This document shows, piece after piece, positions 1 to 8,165 of a DNA stretch of 43,811 nt (position 1 is its first letter; every line of letters starts with the position of its first letter). This stretch comes from a bacterium (GTDB lineage Bacteria; Hydrothermota; Tepidihabitantia; Tepidihabitantales; Tepidihabitantaceae), in NCBI GenBank assembly GCA_035505375.1, contig DATJQV010000046.1, positions 1-43,811 on the forward strand. The letters run 5' to 3'. Both the position numbers and the translations under genes were made by a program. A model generated the notes under the pieces. The model was not told where the DNA came from. It worked only from the letters and a program-made list of their open reading frames with translations, and made no database searches.

Positions 1-1
1 G

Positions 2-538
2 AGCGACAACGGCGTTACCTGGGCAGCTGCGACCAAGCTGACTGATGCCGAGACCTATTCGATGCGATTCCCGTCGGTCATCGACTACGCGATCAAAGGG
101 GACTCGACTTCGGATACGATGGCCGTTGTGTATGAGGAAGATTCTGTCGCAGGCTTCTACGTGTCGACGAGCGGGTCGCCAGAGGGAGCGGCGTCGTACA
201 ACCCAGCAGTGGTGCAGAAGGTGCCTGTGTATGACTTGCTCCACCCGGGAATTGCCGAGCAACCGAGTGTCGCGCCGGTGAGACTCGGTGCAGCGGCCAG
301 CCCGAACCCGTTCAATGGGCAGACGCGGATATCCTATTCGCTGCCGCGGGCCGGTGATGTGTCGCTCGTTGTTTACGACGTCACCGGGCGTCCGGTCCAG
401 ACTCTGGCATCGGGACATCGACAGGCCGGGCACTATGCGACCACGTGGGATGCGAAGAGCGTTGCTGCCGGCGTGTACTTTTACACGCTGACCAACGGGA
501 ATGCTTCGCTAACCCGGAAACTGACACTCACTCGCTGA
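2..538 (+). CDS. C-terminal part of a secreted Asp-box protein with a Por/FlgD-type sorting domain
   Basis: The reading frame is open from base 2, so the start lies outside the window. The first visible residues, SDNGVTW, form a BNR/Asp-box (SxDxGxTW) of the kind found in sialidase-like beta-propellers. The last ~80 residues have the look of a FlgD-like / type IX-type C-terminal sorting domain: ASPNPFNG at the start, then YDVTGRPVQTL, then AAGVYFYTL and a basic end. By family knowledge such proteins are exported and anchored at the cell surface. A strong terminator follows directly. What the propeller binds or cleaves cannot be told from this fragment. Confidence 0.85.
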   Translation, partial: SDNGVTWAAATKLTDAETYSMRFPSVIDYAIKGDSTSDTMAVVYEEDSVAGFYVSTSGSPEGAASYNPAVVQKVPVYDLLHPGIAEQPSVAPVRLGAAASPNPFNGQTRISYSLPRAGDVSLVVYDVTGRPVQTLASGHRQAGHYATTWDAKSVAAGVYFYTLTNGNASLTRKLTLTR

Positions 539-554
539 CGACTAATGGCTATCG

Positions 555-586
555 CGGGGCGGGCAGCAGTGCCCGCCCCGTCTTTT
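555..586 (+). terminator. Rho-independent terminator of the surface-protein gene
   Basis: An 11-bp perfect GC-rich stem (555-565 with 570-580) closes a GCAG tetraloop and is followed by TCTTTT. It begins 16 nt after the stop at 538. This is the clearest intrinsic terminator in the window. Confidence 0.9.
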
Positions 587-766
587 CAGAAACGGACTGC
601 GAATGCATGGCTCGACATGGGAGGGCTGACTCAGGCTCGACCTGAAACCAACCAGTTTAGCAGTCAGGGTTTCAACCAGGCTTCGCGTTCCTCATGTGCA
701 TCAACCACGCCTAACGGACAATGCGGGTCTTTCCTCTGTCCGGTAGACACTGACTGCTGAGCGGCT

Positions 767-1675
767 ATGATAGTACGGCCGATGCGTCCTGAGGAACTGG
801 AGGCTTGCTGCGCTCTGGGCGGCACCGGCTGGCTGACCGGCGTCGTGAGGCGCTCATGGAAAGAGGGCGCGAGCTCACCGGAACTCGCTTTCGTGGCCGA
901 GCAAGACAAGATGCCGGTCGGCCGCGTGTTCTTTCATCGCCGCTCGTCGCCGGCTGAACTGGCGATGTTCGGAACGCACATAAGCGCCGCGGTTGACTTC
1001 TTCGCGACGGGCAGAGCCCTGCTGGGCACGGCTCTGGCTCAGCTCAAGGACAAGGGCGTGATCGGGATCGACTACGCCATCTACGACATCTACGACCCGG
1101 ACCCGGCGCTGTATCAGGCGCTCGTCGAGGCGGTCGGCTTCAGACAGTTTCAGGAGAAGAGGCGCTACGTATGGCAGGACTCCGGGGCTCCGATGCGGGT
1201 TCAGGTGAGGCTTCGGTTCCGGACGATGCCCGAAGCTGGCGAGTACTCGTTTGAGCAGGCAATCGGGCAGGTCACGGTCGGTACCCTCGACCGAGCGGAC
1301 CGGGCACGACTCAAGAAGTACGGCGCGGCCGAGACAGCCCGCTGGTACATGCAAGTTCTCAAGGAAGGAAGCTTCGAGCCGAATGACTGGCTGCTCGGCT
1401 ATCTTGACGATGGGAGACTCTGCGGCCTCGTGGTGCCCAGGCGGCTCGACGACAACGAGGGGACGATTAACTACATCGGAGTGGCGCCGGAGCTGCGGGG
1501 CTCAGGCTATGGGTTCGACCTGCTCATGAAGGGTACAGCTATTCTGCGGGCGAAGGGCTTCAAGACGGTCGTGGCCGAAACTGACTCGGAGAATCTGCCG
1601 TTCTACAAGGAGCTCGAGCGCGCCAAGTACAGACATCAGGGCACGCTTCGGTGCTTTTGCTACAAGCTGGCGTGA
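767..1675 (+). CDS. GNAT-family N-acetyltransferase (tandem GNAT folds)
   Basis: A 302-residue protein. The C-terminal half (about residues 205-300) carries the acetyl-CoA pyrophosphate-binding motif A as GVAPELRGSGYG, followed by the helix and the NLPFYKEL segment typical of GNAT motif B. The N-terminal half (about 1-130) starts MIVRPMRPEEL, a usual GNAT opening, but has no clear RxxGxG loop. The protein may therefore be a two-fold GNAT with one degenerate half. The acyl acceptor cannot be predicted. No convincing Shine-Dalgarno or promoter is visible. The gene stands alone between a terminator and a repeat array. Confidence 0.8.
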   Translation: MIVRPMRPEELEACCALGGTGWLTGVVRRSWKEGASSPELAFVAEQDKMPVGRVFFHRRSSPAELAMFGTHISAAVDFFATGRALLGTALAQLKDKGVIGIDYAIYDIYDPDPALYQALVEAVGFRQFQEKRRYVWQDSGAPMRVQVRLRFRTMPEAGEYSFEQAIGQVTVGTLDRADRARLKKYGAAETARWYMQVLKEGSFEPNDWLLGYLDDGRLCGLVVPRRLDDNEGTINYIGVAPELRGSGYGFDLLMKGTAILRAKGFKTVVAETDSENLPFYKELERAKYRHQGTLRCFCYKLA

Positions 1676-1957
1676 CTGGCCCGGCACGGGGCTAGCGTCT
1701 CAGACCGTAGGCTTGAGAGCCGCGGCCAGTGCCTTTCAGACCATCAACGCCGCATGACCCGGTCGCATCGAGCACCTTGGCTCGGATTCACTGCAGGACG
1801 TCGCGAGTTTCTGCGGTCAGTCCAACGGGGCATATGGCGGCAGGGCCTAAGAGACCTGAGAGACTAGGGCGAGGCGACTATCAGGGATGACCGTCAAATC
1901 ATGGCCAGTTTGGTCTCGGTCGCGAACGCGAGAATTCGCATGTGGGGGTCGGCGCTG

Positions 1958-2258
1958 GTTGGCCCCATATTCAGCCCGTGAGCTTGCCTGCTGGCCAGCC
2001 TCTGAAGGAGTTACCGAGAGAGCCTCGGTCGCTTGCATGGAAGGAACTTCGCTGCGAGCTTTCCGGCGAGCCCGGCCGTGAGCGGGGGAACAAGCCTCGG
2101 TCGGAGCGGCGTCAGGAGCCGGGCGACAAGCTCCGAACGTTGCTCGATGAGCAGCTTCCCGCGGAGCTCCAGGAGAGCTCTAGCCGTGTCCTTCCGGGGA
2201 GCTTACGGACAAGCTTGCTGAGGAGCTGTCTGGCGAGTCCTGTTGTGAGCAATCAACC
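1958..2258. repeat. 12-bp-period degenerate array A
   Basis: About 25 consecutive dodecamers share a core close to nnGAGCynnsnn; unit phase is clear at 2054, 2066, 2078, 2090, 2102 and 2114. One 1-bp slip occurs near 2174, after which the period resumes. An open frame (1942-2325) crosses it only because 12 is a multiple of 3; its product has no recognisable domain and no ribosome-binding site. Nothing else is recognisable in the gap 1676-2496. Arrays B, C and D have the same period with different consensus. Confidence 0.75.
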
Positions 2259-2496
2259 TCCGACGGATATCTCAATTGCCAGATGCTCGCAGTTCTTCGG
2301 ATCGGATTGGAACACCACCCGATAGCCGGATGGTGATGTCCCTGTCGGAGAGTGCAATGGGATCGGCCATGTCGCGCGCTGCGCGAGTCTGCGGCGATAG
2401 CGCAATCTGCGGACAATCGCGTCTTCGTTACTCGTCAATTGTGCATTCTGTCTTCTGGATCACGCTTTGTCTGAGCCGTGAAGCTGCGGCATCGGC

Positions 2497-2524
2497 TTGA
2501 TTTTCGTGTGGTTTGGCCTAACCT
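2497..2524 (+). promoter_or_regulatory. Putative promoter of the TPR gene
   Basis: TTGATT (2497-2502) and TAACCT (2519-2524) are 16 bp apart, the spacing of the other promoters here. The -35 and -10 are imperfect. It predicts a leader of about 85 nt before the GTG start at 2617. Confidence 0.45.
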
Positions 2525-2616
2525 TACGGGGTCGGATTGGAGGCCATTCCCAGGATTCACTTTCGGTAAAGGAGAAGATCCTCTATGCGGCAATTGGACC
2601 GTGATAGGAATCGTCT

Positions 2617-4575
2617 GTGATTGCCGTGCTGGCCGGGCTGGTTGTGGCCGCAGCAGCCTTCGCGGTCGGATGGCTGTTGGGCAAGCGTACGGCTGAATCA
2701 CGCGCGAACGGGTTGGAGCGGAGGCTGGTCCTGCTTGAAGACGAGGCAGGACGCAAGTACCGCGAACGGCTGGCGTCGATGCGACGCCGGCTGGGTTTCG
2801 TCTATTTGAACGGGTTACCTGCGGCAACCGATCCGGAGGTCTCGGACTTGTTCGAGGCCGGAGCGAGGTATGCCGGGCAGGCTGAGTGGGACAAAGCCGG
2901 AGAGCGCTGGACCAAGGCTCTGGCCAAGGCCGCGCCGGCTGAGGTCGTGGCGCTGCACCATCTCTGTGGTATCTGCCGGCTGCTCTTGAATCAGCCCGAC
3001 AAGGCCACGGTTGAGTTCGAGACGGCGCTGGCTGAAAGCCGGAAGGCTGGTGACAAAGCCGGCACTGCGGCCAGCTTGCTGGCGCTTGGTCTGGCGGTGG
3101 TCGAACAAGGCGCGACGCAGAAGGCCGACGGCTATCTCGACGACTGTTTGCACATGAGCCAGAAGCTGGGGCTCGGCGAGCTGGAAGCGTTGGCGGCAGC
3201 GAGATTGGCTGAGCTGGCCGAGGCGCAGAAGCAGCATGATCGGGCATTGGTGTTTCACCGTCAGGCGTTGCATGCCATGCAAGCTGCCGGTGACCGAGTC
3301 GGTGCGGTCCGTGAGTACGGTGCGGCCGGCGAAGCGCTGTACAAGCAGGGCGAGCTGGACAAGGCACGGGCCGCGCACGAAGACGGTTTGCTGCTCGCAC
3401 GGCAGTCGCACGACCGCATCGGTGAGGCCGAACGGCTCGCGGCCATCGGCGTCATCAATCGGGTCCAGGGCGACGGGGCTCACGCACTCGACGTGATGGA
3501 GCGGGCCATGCGTATCTACGAGGAGCTGCATCAGTTGAAGCCGACGGCGCGACTGCTCCATGAGTTGGCGCTTATCCACGAGCAACTTGCCGAGCCGGAC
3601 GCGGCTCAGGAGTACTATGAGCGCTCGCTCGCGGTTGCGCGCGAGGTAGGGGAGCGTTCGCTGCAGGCGCGCAATCTGGAACAGCTGGCCGAGCATTGCC
3701 TGTCCCATGGGGCGTTTGAGCAGGGGCTGGCCCTGTTCGAGGACGCGGAGAGAATCGACCGCGAGGGTTCGAGGAAGCGCGACCTGTGCCATGACCTGAC
3801 CGGAGTGGGGCGGGCGCTTATCCGCCTGGGGCGCGCAATGGAAGCCAACAAGCCGCTGCTTGAGGCGCTGGCCCTGAGCCGCGAACTGGCCGACCAGAAG
3901 GCAGAGATGTGGGTGTCGCTCTACCTTGGCAAGTCCCAGGGCGCGGCCGGGCAGCCGGTCGAAGCACTTGGGAGCCTGGAGCAGACACAGGTTCTGGCTC
4001 GTAAGATAGGGCAGCACGACGTCCTGGCGGCAGCCGTTGCCGAGGCCGCACAGGTTCATGCCGGACAGCAAGACTGGAGCAGCGCGGTGGCTGCGGCTGA
4101 GTCCGCGGCCGATTTGCACCAGAAGCTCGATGACAAGCTCGCTCAGGCGCGAGACCAGGTGGAAGTTGGCGTGGCTCTCAGACACCTGTCACGGCTGGAC
4201 GAGGCCAAGGCCAGGCTCGACGACGCGCTTCGGCTGGCACGCGAGAGTGGCAATACCGAGGTCGAGGCCCGGTCACTGTTTGAGGCGGCAGCGGTGAATC
4301 TCGCACTGGGCAACAGCAGTCTTGCTCGCGACAACCTGCAGCGTTCGCTGCAGTTGCGGGAGGCCGACGGCGACCTGCGCGGTCAGGCCGAAAGCCTCCT
4401 GGGGCTAGGACGTTTGCTGGCCGAGACCGGGGAGCATGAAGCCGCACGGTCTCGGCTGGACCAGGCGGCGCGACTGTACGTCAAGCTCGATGACCGGGAG
4501 CGGGCGGCCGAGGCGAGCCGTGCGCTGTCGAGTCTGCCCGGGTCGGGTGCCGGCGTCCAGATCATCGGGCAATGA
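2617..4575 (+). CDS. Membrane-anchored tetratricopeptide-repeat protein
   Basis: A 652-residue protein starting with GTG at 2617, chosen because AGGAA (2606-2610) lies 6 nt upstream and the next residues form one hydrophobic helix (about 2-22) ending in a basic stop. A short charged coiled stretch follows, then roughly a dozen TPR-like helical pairs to about residue 630, rich in A, E, L and R with recurring LG/LA...GD..A turns. TPRs are protein-interaction scaffolds; the helices probably face the cytoplasm with the N-terminus in the membrane. No catalytic domain is visible and the partner is unknown. Long antisense frames over this gene reflect its GC-rich codon use. Confidence 0.85.
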   Translation: MIAVLAGLVVAAAAFAVGWLLGKRTAESRANGLERRLVLLEDEAGRKYRERLASMRRRLGFVYLNGLPAATDPEVSDLFEAGARYAGQAEWDKAGERWTKALAKAAPAEVVALHHLCGICRLLLNQPDKATVEFETALAESRKAGDKAGTAASLLALGLAVVEQGATQKADGYLDDCLHMSQKLGLGELEALAAARLAELAEAQKQHDRALVFHRQALHAMQAAGDRVGAVREYGAAGEALYKQGELDKARAAHEDGLLLARQSHDRIGEAERLAAIGVINRVQGDGAHALDVMERAMRIYEELHQLKPTARLLHELALIHEQLAEPDAAQEYYERSLAVAREVGERSLQARNLEQLAEHCLSHGAFEQGLALFEDAERIDREGSRKRDLCHDLTGVGRALIRLGRAMEANKPLLEALALSRELADQKAEMWVSLYLGKSQGAAGQPVEALGSLEQTQVLARKIGQHDVLAAAVAEAAQVHAGQQDWSSAVAAAESAADLHQKLDDKLAQARDQVEVGVALRHLSRLDEAKARLDDALRLARESGNTEVEARSLFEAAAVNLALGNSSLARDNLQRSLQLREADGDLRGQAESLLGLGRLLAETGEHEAARSRLDQAARLYVKLDDRERAAEASRALSSLPGSGAGVQIIGQ

Positions 4576-4593
4576 CGCGGGCAGTGCACTGGG

Positions 4594-4621
4594 TTGACAC
4601 CCGGGGCACCGCTGATAGAAT
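4594..4621 (+). promoter_or_regulatory. Promoter of tRNA-Val
   Basis: TTGACA (4594-4599), a 16-bp spacer and TAGAAT (4616-4621). Predicted transcription start is about 10 nt before the tRNA. Confidence 0.75.
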
Positions 4622-4637
4622 TCGGGCGGGCAGTTTA

Positions 4638-4711
4638 GGGCGATTAGCTCAGTTGGTTAGAGCGCTGGTCTCACATACCAGAGGTCACAAGTTCAACTCT
4701 TGTATCGCCCA
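4638..4711 (+). tRNA. tRNA-Val (anticodon CAC)
   Basis: A full cloverleaf can be folded: acceptor GGGCGAT/ATCGCCC, D stem GCTC/GAGC, anticodon stem CTGGT/ACCAG with loop CTCACAT (anticodon CAC, reading GUG) and T arm ACAAG-TTCAACT-CTTGT. The discriminator is A and the 3' CCA is not encoded, so CCA-adding enzyme is needed. The same is true of the two other tRNAs in the window. Confidence 0.97.
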
Positions 4712-4842
4712 GTTCCAGTGTTCCAAGCCGGCAGTCAGGAGTCAGCGGCTGCTGGAACGGGCGTACCGCCACACTTTAGCCTTCTGAGAGACAATCCCTC
4801 ATATAAGAGTTAGCAGCCAGCTGCTGGAATGCCCGCACGGCT

Positions 4843-4873
4843 TCCAACTGCTAACTGCTATCTACTGACTACC
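4843..4873. repeat. Heptamer-period element after tRNA-Val
   Basis: AACTGCT-type heptamers repeat with a 7-bp period and then decay. This is one of many such short elements in the gaps of this window. Transcription of tRNA-Val and of the convergent minus-strand gene would meet here. Confidence 0.6.
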
Positions 4874-4882
4874 GAGTTCTTC

Positions 4883-5377
4883 TTACTTCCGCCCGCGCTT
4901 CCGGGCCGGGACAGTCTTCACGCCCTCCCAGCGGAATCCCATCTGACGACGGTAGCGGCGGCGCTGGAGGCCGCTGAATCCGAGCTTGTCACAGGCCTGC
5001 TCAAACGTCAATCCGCGCGCGAGCAGCTTGCGGATCGCTTCTTGGCGGCACAAACGCTGGATTCTGCCGGCGGGCTCGATCTCGCGCCTTACCTGCCGGA
5101 TGGCTTCGCGAACGTGGTAATCGCTGACTCCATAGTGCCGGCCGATTGCGGACAGTGACTCACCGCGGTCGTGGAGGTCCGCCATTGCGATGCAGGTCCG
5201 GCGCGACACGGTTCGATGCCAGGCACGGATGCGGCGGCTCGGCTTAGTCTTCAAACGTGGCATGAGTTGACGGATACGCTCGCGTGAGACGCCGACCGCC
5301 CGAGACAGTTCTGCCTGGGTCATGCCTGACACGGCCTTGCCCAGCTTCGCGATCTTCTGTGATGCTGTCAGTTCCAT
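4883..5377 (-). CDS. Small DNA-binding protein with several helix-turn-helix motifs
   Basis: A 164-residue basic protein. Three HTH-like segments can be seen: residues about 19-38 (TQAELSRAVGVSRERIRQL), about 73-93 (SLSAIGRHYGVSDYHVREAI) and about 122-145 (LTFEQACDKLGFSG). An RKRGRK tail ends it. The start is fixed by AAGGAAGG a few nt upstream. It lies 65 nt behind rplU on the same strand, without a promoter of its own, so it is probably read as the last gene of the gap-pgk-tpiA-secG-rplU unit. This is the place where rpmA (L27) usually stands. It may be a regulator; the target is unknown and no family name is claimed. Confidence 0.75.
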   Translation of the reverse strand: MELTASQKIAKLGKAVSGMTQAELSRAVGVSRERIRQLMPRLKTKPSRRIRAWHRTVSRRTCIAMADLHDRGESLSAIGRHYGVSDYHVREAIRQVRREIEPAGRIQRLCRQEAIRKLLARGLTFEQACDKLGFSGLQRRRYRRQMGFRWEGVKTVPARKRGRK

Positions 5378-5442
5378 CTAACCTTCCTTTCGAGTTGCGC
5401 TGATTGTCATTCCCTCGGGTTCAAAGCTCCTACGGTCCGCCG

Positions 5443-5754
5443 CTAGCCGGCACTGATTCCGGTGATCTTGACCCGGGTCAGTTGCTGACGATGCCCCTGC
5501 TTGCGCCGGTAGTTGCTGCGCCTGGTGAACTTGAAGTTGGTGATCTTGCGGGCGCGAATATGGCCGACTACTTCGGCGTCGACCTTGGCGTCGGGGACCG
5601 TCGGATTGCCAAGGATTGCCTTGTCGTTGGTTCGCAGAAATAGAACTTCAAGCGGAATTGCGGCTCCAGGTTCGGACTCCATGTGGGGGACGGTCACAAT
5701 GTCCCCCTCTTTGACCAGGTACTGGAAGCCTGAGACTCTTACGATTGCGTACAT
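5443..5754 (-). CDS. rplU: 50S ribosomal protein L21
   Basis: The 103-residue product matches L21 in length and sequence: YAIVRVSGFQYLVKEGD at the start, a central AxVVGHIRARKI and the basic KFTRRSNYRRKQGHRQ segment that binds 23S rRNA. ATG at 5754 is preferred over the GTG one codon upstream because AGGAGG stands 6 nt before the ATG. The ATG shares its A with the secG stop (TGATG), so translation is probably coupled. L27 does not follow, which is unusual. Confidence 0.95.
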   Translation of the reverse strand: MYAIVRVSGFQYLVKEGDIVTVPHMESEPGAAIPLEVLFLRTNDKAILGNPTVPDAKVDAEVVGHIRARKITNFKFTRRSNYRRKQGHRQQLTRVKITGISAG

Positions 5755-6122
5755 CACCTGCCTCCTGTCGGGCTGGGTTGAACTGGAGAAGGCTGCGTCG
5801 GCAGCGGTTGCGTCGGCAATTGCTGCGACGGGATCGGTTGCGACGGCATCGGTTGCTGCGCCGACGTCGATCGCGTGGCCGGCGGCACGCGACCAAGCCT
5901 CGCCCCGACCAGGACCAGGCCGAGCGACGTAAGCATGAAGGCAATCGCCAGGCCCGTCGTCAGTTTGGCCATGAACGGCGCGGCGCCGCCGCCGCCGAAC
6001 ATGCTGTCGCCGCTTCCACCCATGATCGACGCCATCCCGCCTTTCTGGGGCTGCTGGACGAGTACGACCAGCACCATGACGACCGAGACCAGCAGGTGGA
6101 AGAATATCAGAATACCGTACAT
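5754..6122 (-). CDS. secG: Preprotein translocase subunit SecG
   Basis: SecG is the small subunit of the SecYEG channel in the inner membrane. The 122-residue protein has the two hydrophobic helices (about 3-23 and 53-73) and the conserved linker between them (VLVQQPQKGGMA...GGSGDSMFGGGGA). It is longer than usual because of a proline/glutamine-rich tail of pentapeptide repeats (from about residue 85). AAGGAG lies 8 nt before the start. It follows tpiA by 67 nt, a common order of glycolytic genes and secG. Confidence 0.93.
   Translation of the reverse strand: MYGILIFFHLLVSVVMVLVVLVQQPQKGGMASIMGGSGDSMFGGGGAAPFMAKLTTGLAIAFMLTSLGLVLVGARLGRVPPATRSTSAQQPMPSQPIPSQQLPTQPLPTQPSPVQPSPTGGR
5791..5859 (-). 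repeat. 15-bp tandem repeats inside secG tail
   Basis: Four full and one partial 15-bp units (boundaries at 5800, 5815, 5830 and 5845) encode pentapeptides such as QPMPS, QPIPS, QQLPT and QPLPT. The tail faces the periplasmic side if SecG has its usual topology. Confidence 0.75.
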
Positions 6123-6189
6123 TAAGCGTTCTCCTTAGTCGGGCTAGATTAGCGGAACGGGAAACGTAGTCAAGACGTGATGTTACACA

Positions 6190-6978
6190 TCAAATCAGGC
6201 CGGTCAAGTAAGACATTGCGGAACCGACCAACTTGATGAATGAGGCGATTTCGAGGCTTGCACCGCCCACCAGCGCACCGTCAACGTCGGGCTGTTTGAG
6301 CAGTTCTCCGAAGTTGTCAGGCTTGACGCTGCCGCCATAGAGCAGCCGGGTCTGTTCGCCGACCTCGGCCGAGAGGTTGCGCGTGAGCCAGTCGCGGATG
6401 AAGCGGTGGGCCTCCTCGGCCTGAGCCGGAGTCGCGGTGCGGCCGGTGCCGATGGCCCAGACCGGCTCATAGGCAATGGTGAACCGTTCCGCCGGTTGCC
6501 GATCGGCAAGGGGGACGCGCAGCTGGCGCTCGATGACCTCGAGGGTGCGACCGGACTCCCGCTCGGCCAGAGTCTCACCGCAACAGAGTACCGGCTCGAC
6601 GCCCGCCGCGATGGCGGCAATCAGCTTCTTGCGGCAGTTGTCGTCGGTCTCGCCGAACAAGGCGCGCCGTTCAGAGTGCCCGACCAGCACGTAGCGGCAG
6701 CCCAGCTCGGCGAGGAAGGCAGGCGAGGTCTCGCCCGTGAATGCTCCACTTGTTTCCCAGTGGGAGTTCTGGCCACCATAGGAGATGGGCGTCCCCTTGA
6801 GGACTTCCGCAACTGCGGGCAGGGACGCAGACGGCGGAAAGACTGCGACTTCCGGGGTCGGCCCCTGCTGGGCAGGTCCAGCCATGACCGACTTGAGCAG
6901 CTCCTGCACAAAAGCCCGGGCCGCAGCCGGGCCCTTGTACATTTTCCAATTGCCGGCAACCAGCGGGATGCGAGCCAT
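6190..6978 (-). CDS. tpiA: Triosephosphate isomerase
   Basis: Interconverts dihydroxyacetone phosphate and glyceraldehyde 3-phosphate in glycolysis. The 262-residue product has the catalytic Lys in AGNWKMYK, the catalytic His in YVLVGHSERR, the catalytic Glu in AYEPVWAIGTG, and the phosphate-binding LLYGGSVK and GALVGGASL segments. ATG at 6978 is chosen because it opens the conserved MARIPLVAGNWKM and stands 2 nt after the pgk stop; a longer frame upstream has no family similarity. It is translated with pgk and gap. Confidence 0.97.
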   Translation of the reverse strand: MARIPLVAGNWKMYKGPAAARAFVQELLKSVMAGPAQQGPTPEVAVFPPSASLPAVAEVLKGTPISYGGQNSHWETSGAFTGETSPAFLAELGCRYVLVGHSERRALFGETDDNCRKKLIAAIAAGVEPVLCCGETLAERESGRTLEVIERQLRVPLADRQPAERFTIAYEPVWAIGTGRTATPAQAEEAHRFIRDWLTRNLSAEVGEQTRLLYGGSVKPDNFGELLKQPDVDGALVGGASLEIASFIKLVGSAMSYLTGLI

Positions 6979-6980
6979 GA

Positions 6981-8162
6981 TTACCGGTCCGCCAATGCCG
7001 CGACGCCGGGCAGCGCCTTGCCTTCGAGGAACTCCAGGGACGCGCCGCCCCCGGTCGAGACGTGGCTCATCTTCAAAGCGTAACCGAACTTCGTCAGAGC
7101 CGCGCCGGTATCGCCGCCGCCAGCCACCGTGCACGCTCCACGGTCGGTGGCCTCGGCGACAGCCTGCGCCACGGCCCGCGTACCTTCGGCGAACGCGTCG
7201 CGTTCAAACACACCCATCGGACCGGCCCAGACAACGGTCTTGGCAGCATTGAGCACGTCGGCGAACCGCCGGCTCGATTCCGGTCCTATGTCCAGTCCCA
7301 TCTGGTCGGCGGGAATCTTGTCGACGGCCACGGTCCTGGCCTCGGCGCCGGCATCGATGGTTGAGGCCGCGACGACATCGGTCGGCAGCACGAGCTTCGG
7401 GTCCCCGGCGAGCGGCCGCACCTGCTCGGCCAGGTCAGGCTCCCAGAGCGACTTCCCGATTGCCACGCCACGCGCCTTGATGAAGTTGAAAGCCGCGCCT
7501 CCGCCGAGTATCACGTGGTCAATCCGCGGCAGCAGGTTCTTGATGACACCGGCCTTGTCCGATACCTTGGAGCCGCCGATGACGGCTACGTACGGCCGGG
7601 CCGGGTGTTCGAGAATCCGGGTGAGGAAGTCGACCTCGGTCTCCATCAGCAGTCCGGCGGCCGGCTGCTTGAAGAACGAAGCGGCTCCGACCGTGGAAGC
7701 GTGGGCGCGGTGGGCCGCGCCGAAAGCGTCGTTGACGTAGACGTCGGCCAGCGAGGCAAGCTCGCGCGCGAACGATGGGTCGTTCGCGGTCTCGCCCGGA
7801 TGGAACCGGAGGTTCTCAAGCAGCGTGACCGTGCCCGGCACCGCTCGTTTCCGAACCTTGGCGGCATTGTCGCCGGTGTAGACCGGCGCGTAGGTCACCG
7901 GGCTGCCGACGAGCTGAGATACGACCGGCAGGACCGGGTGGAGCGAAAAGAGCGGGTCGGGCTTGCCCTTCGCCTTGCCCAGATGCGAGGCGAGAATCAC
8001 GCCCGCGCCGTGGTCGAGCAGGTACTGCAGGGTCGGCAGGGCGGCCACGATTCGAGCGAGGTCACGAATCCGCATGTCCTCGGTCATCGGCACGTTGAAG
8101 TCGACGCGCAGGAACACCCGCTTGTCCCGCACGTCGATATCCCGGACCGTCAGCTTCTTCAT
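6981..8162 (-). CDS. pgk: Phosphoglycerate kinase
   Basis: Transfers phosphate from 1,3-bisphosphoglycerate to ADP. The 393-residue protein is of normal length, with the N-domain signature RVFLRVDFNVPM, substrate-binding residues in ILASHLGKAKG and LLENLRFHPGE, the hinge region and the C-terminal nucleotide site (VWAGPMGVFE and GGGDTGAAL). The start lies 3 nt after the gap stop and the stop 2 nt before tpiA, so the three genes form a tight glycolytic operon. Confidence 0.97.
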   Translation of the reverse strand: MKKLTVRDIDVRDKRVFLRVDFNVPMTEDMRIRDLARIVAALPTLQYLLDHGAGVILASHLGKAKGKPDPLFSLHPVLPVVSQLVGSPVTYAPVYTGDNAAKVRKRAVPGTVTLLENLRFHPGETANDPSFARELASLADVYVNDAFGAAHRAHASTVGAASFFKQPAAGLLMETEVDFLTRILEHPARPYVAVIGGSKVSDKAGVIKNLLPRIDHVILGGGAAFNFIKARGVAIGKSLWEPDLAEQVRPLAGDPKLVLPTDVVAASTIDAGAEARTVAVDKIPADQMGLDIGPESSRRFADVLNAAKTVVWAGPMGVFERDAFAEGTRAVAQAVAEATDRGACTVAGGGDTGAALTKFGYALKMSHVSTGGGASLEFLEGKALPGVAALADR

Positions 8163-8165
8163 CGC

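Noticed and set aside
1942-2325. 127-codon frame through array A
   Set aside because: Product is only the translated repeat; no ribosome-binding site.
2435-3400. 321-codon Arg/Pro-rich frame on the minus strand
   Set aside because: Composition is typical of a reverse frame of GC-rich DNA and it overlaps the TPR gene start.
2815-4185. Long open frame antisense to the TPR gene
   Set aside because: No ribosome-binding site or domain; its openness follows from the GC-rich codon use of the TPR gene.
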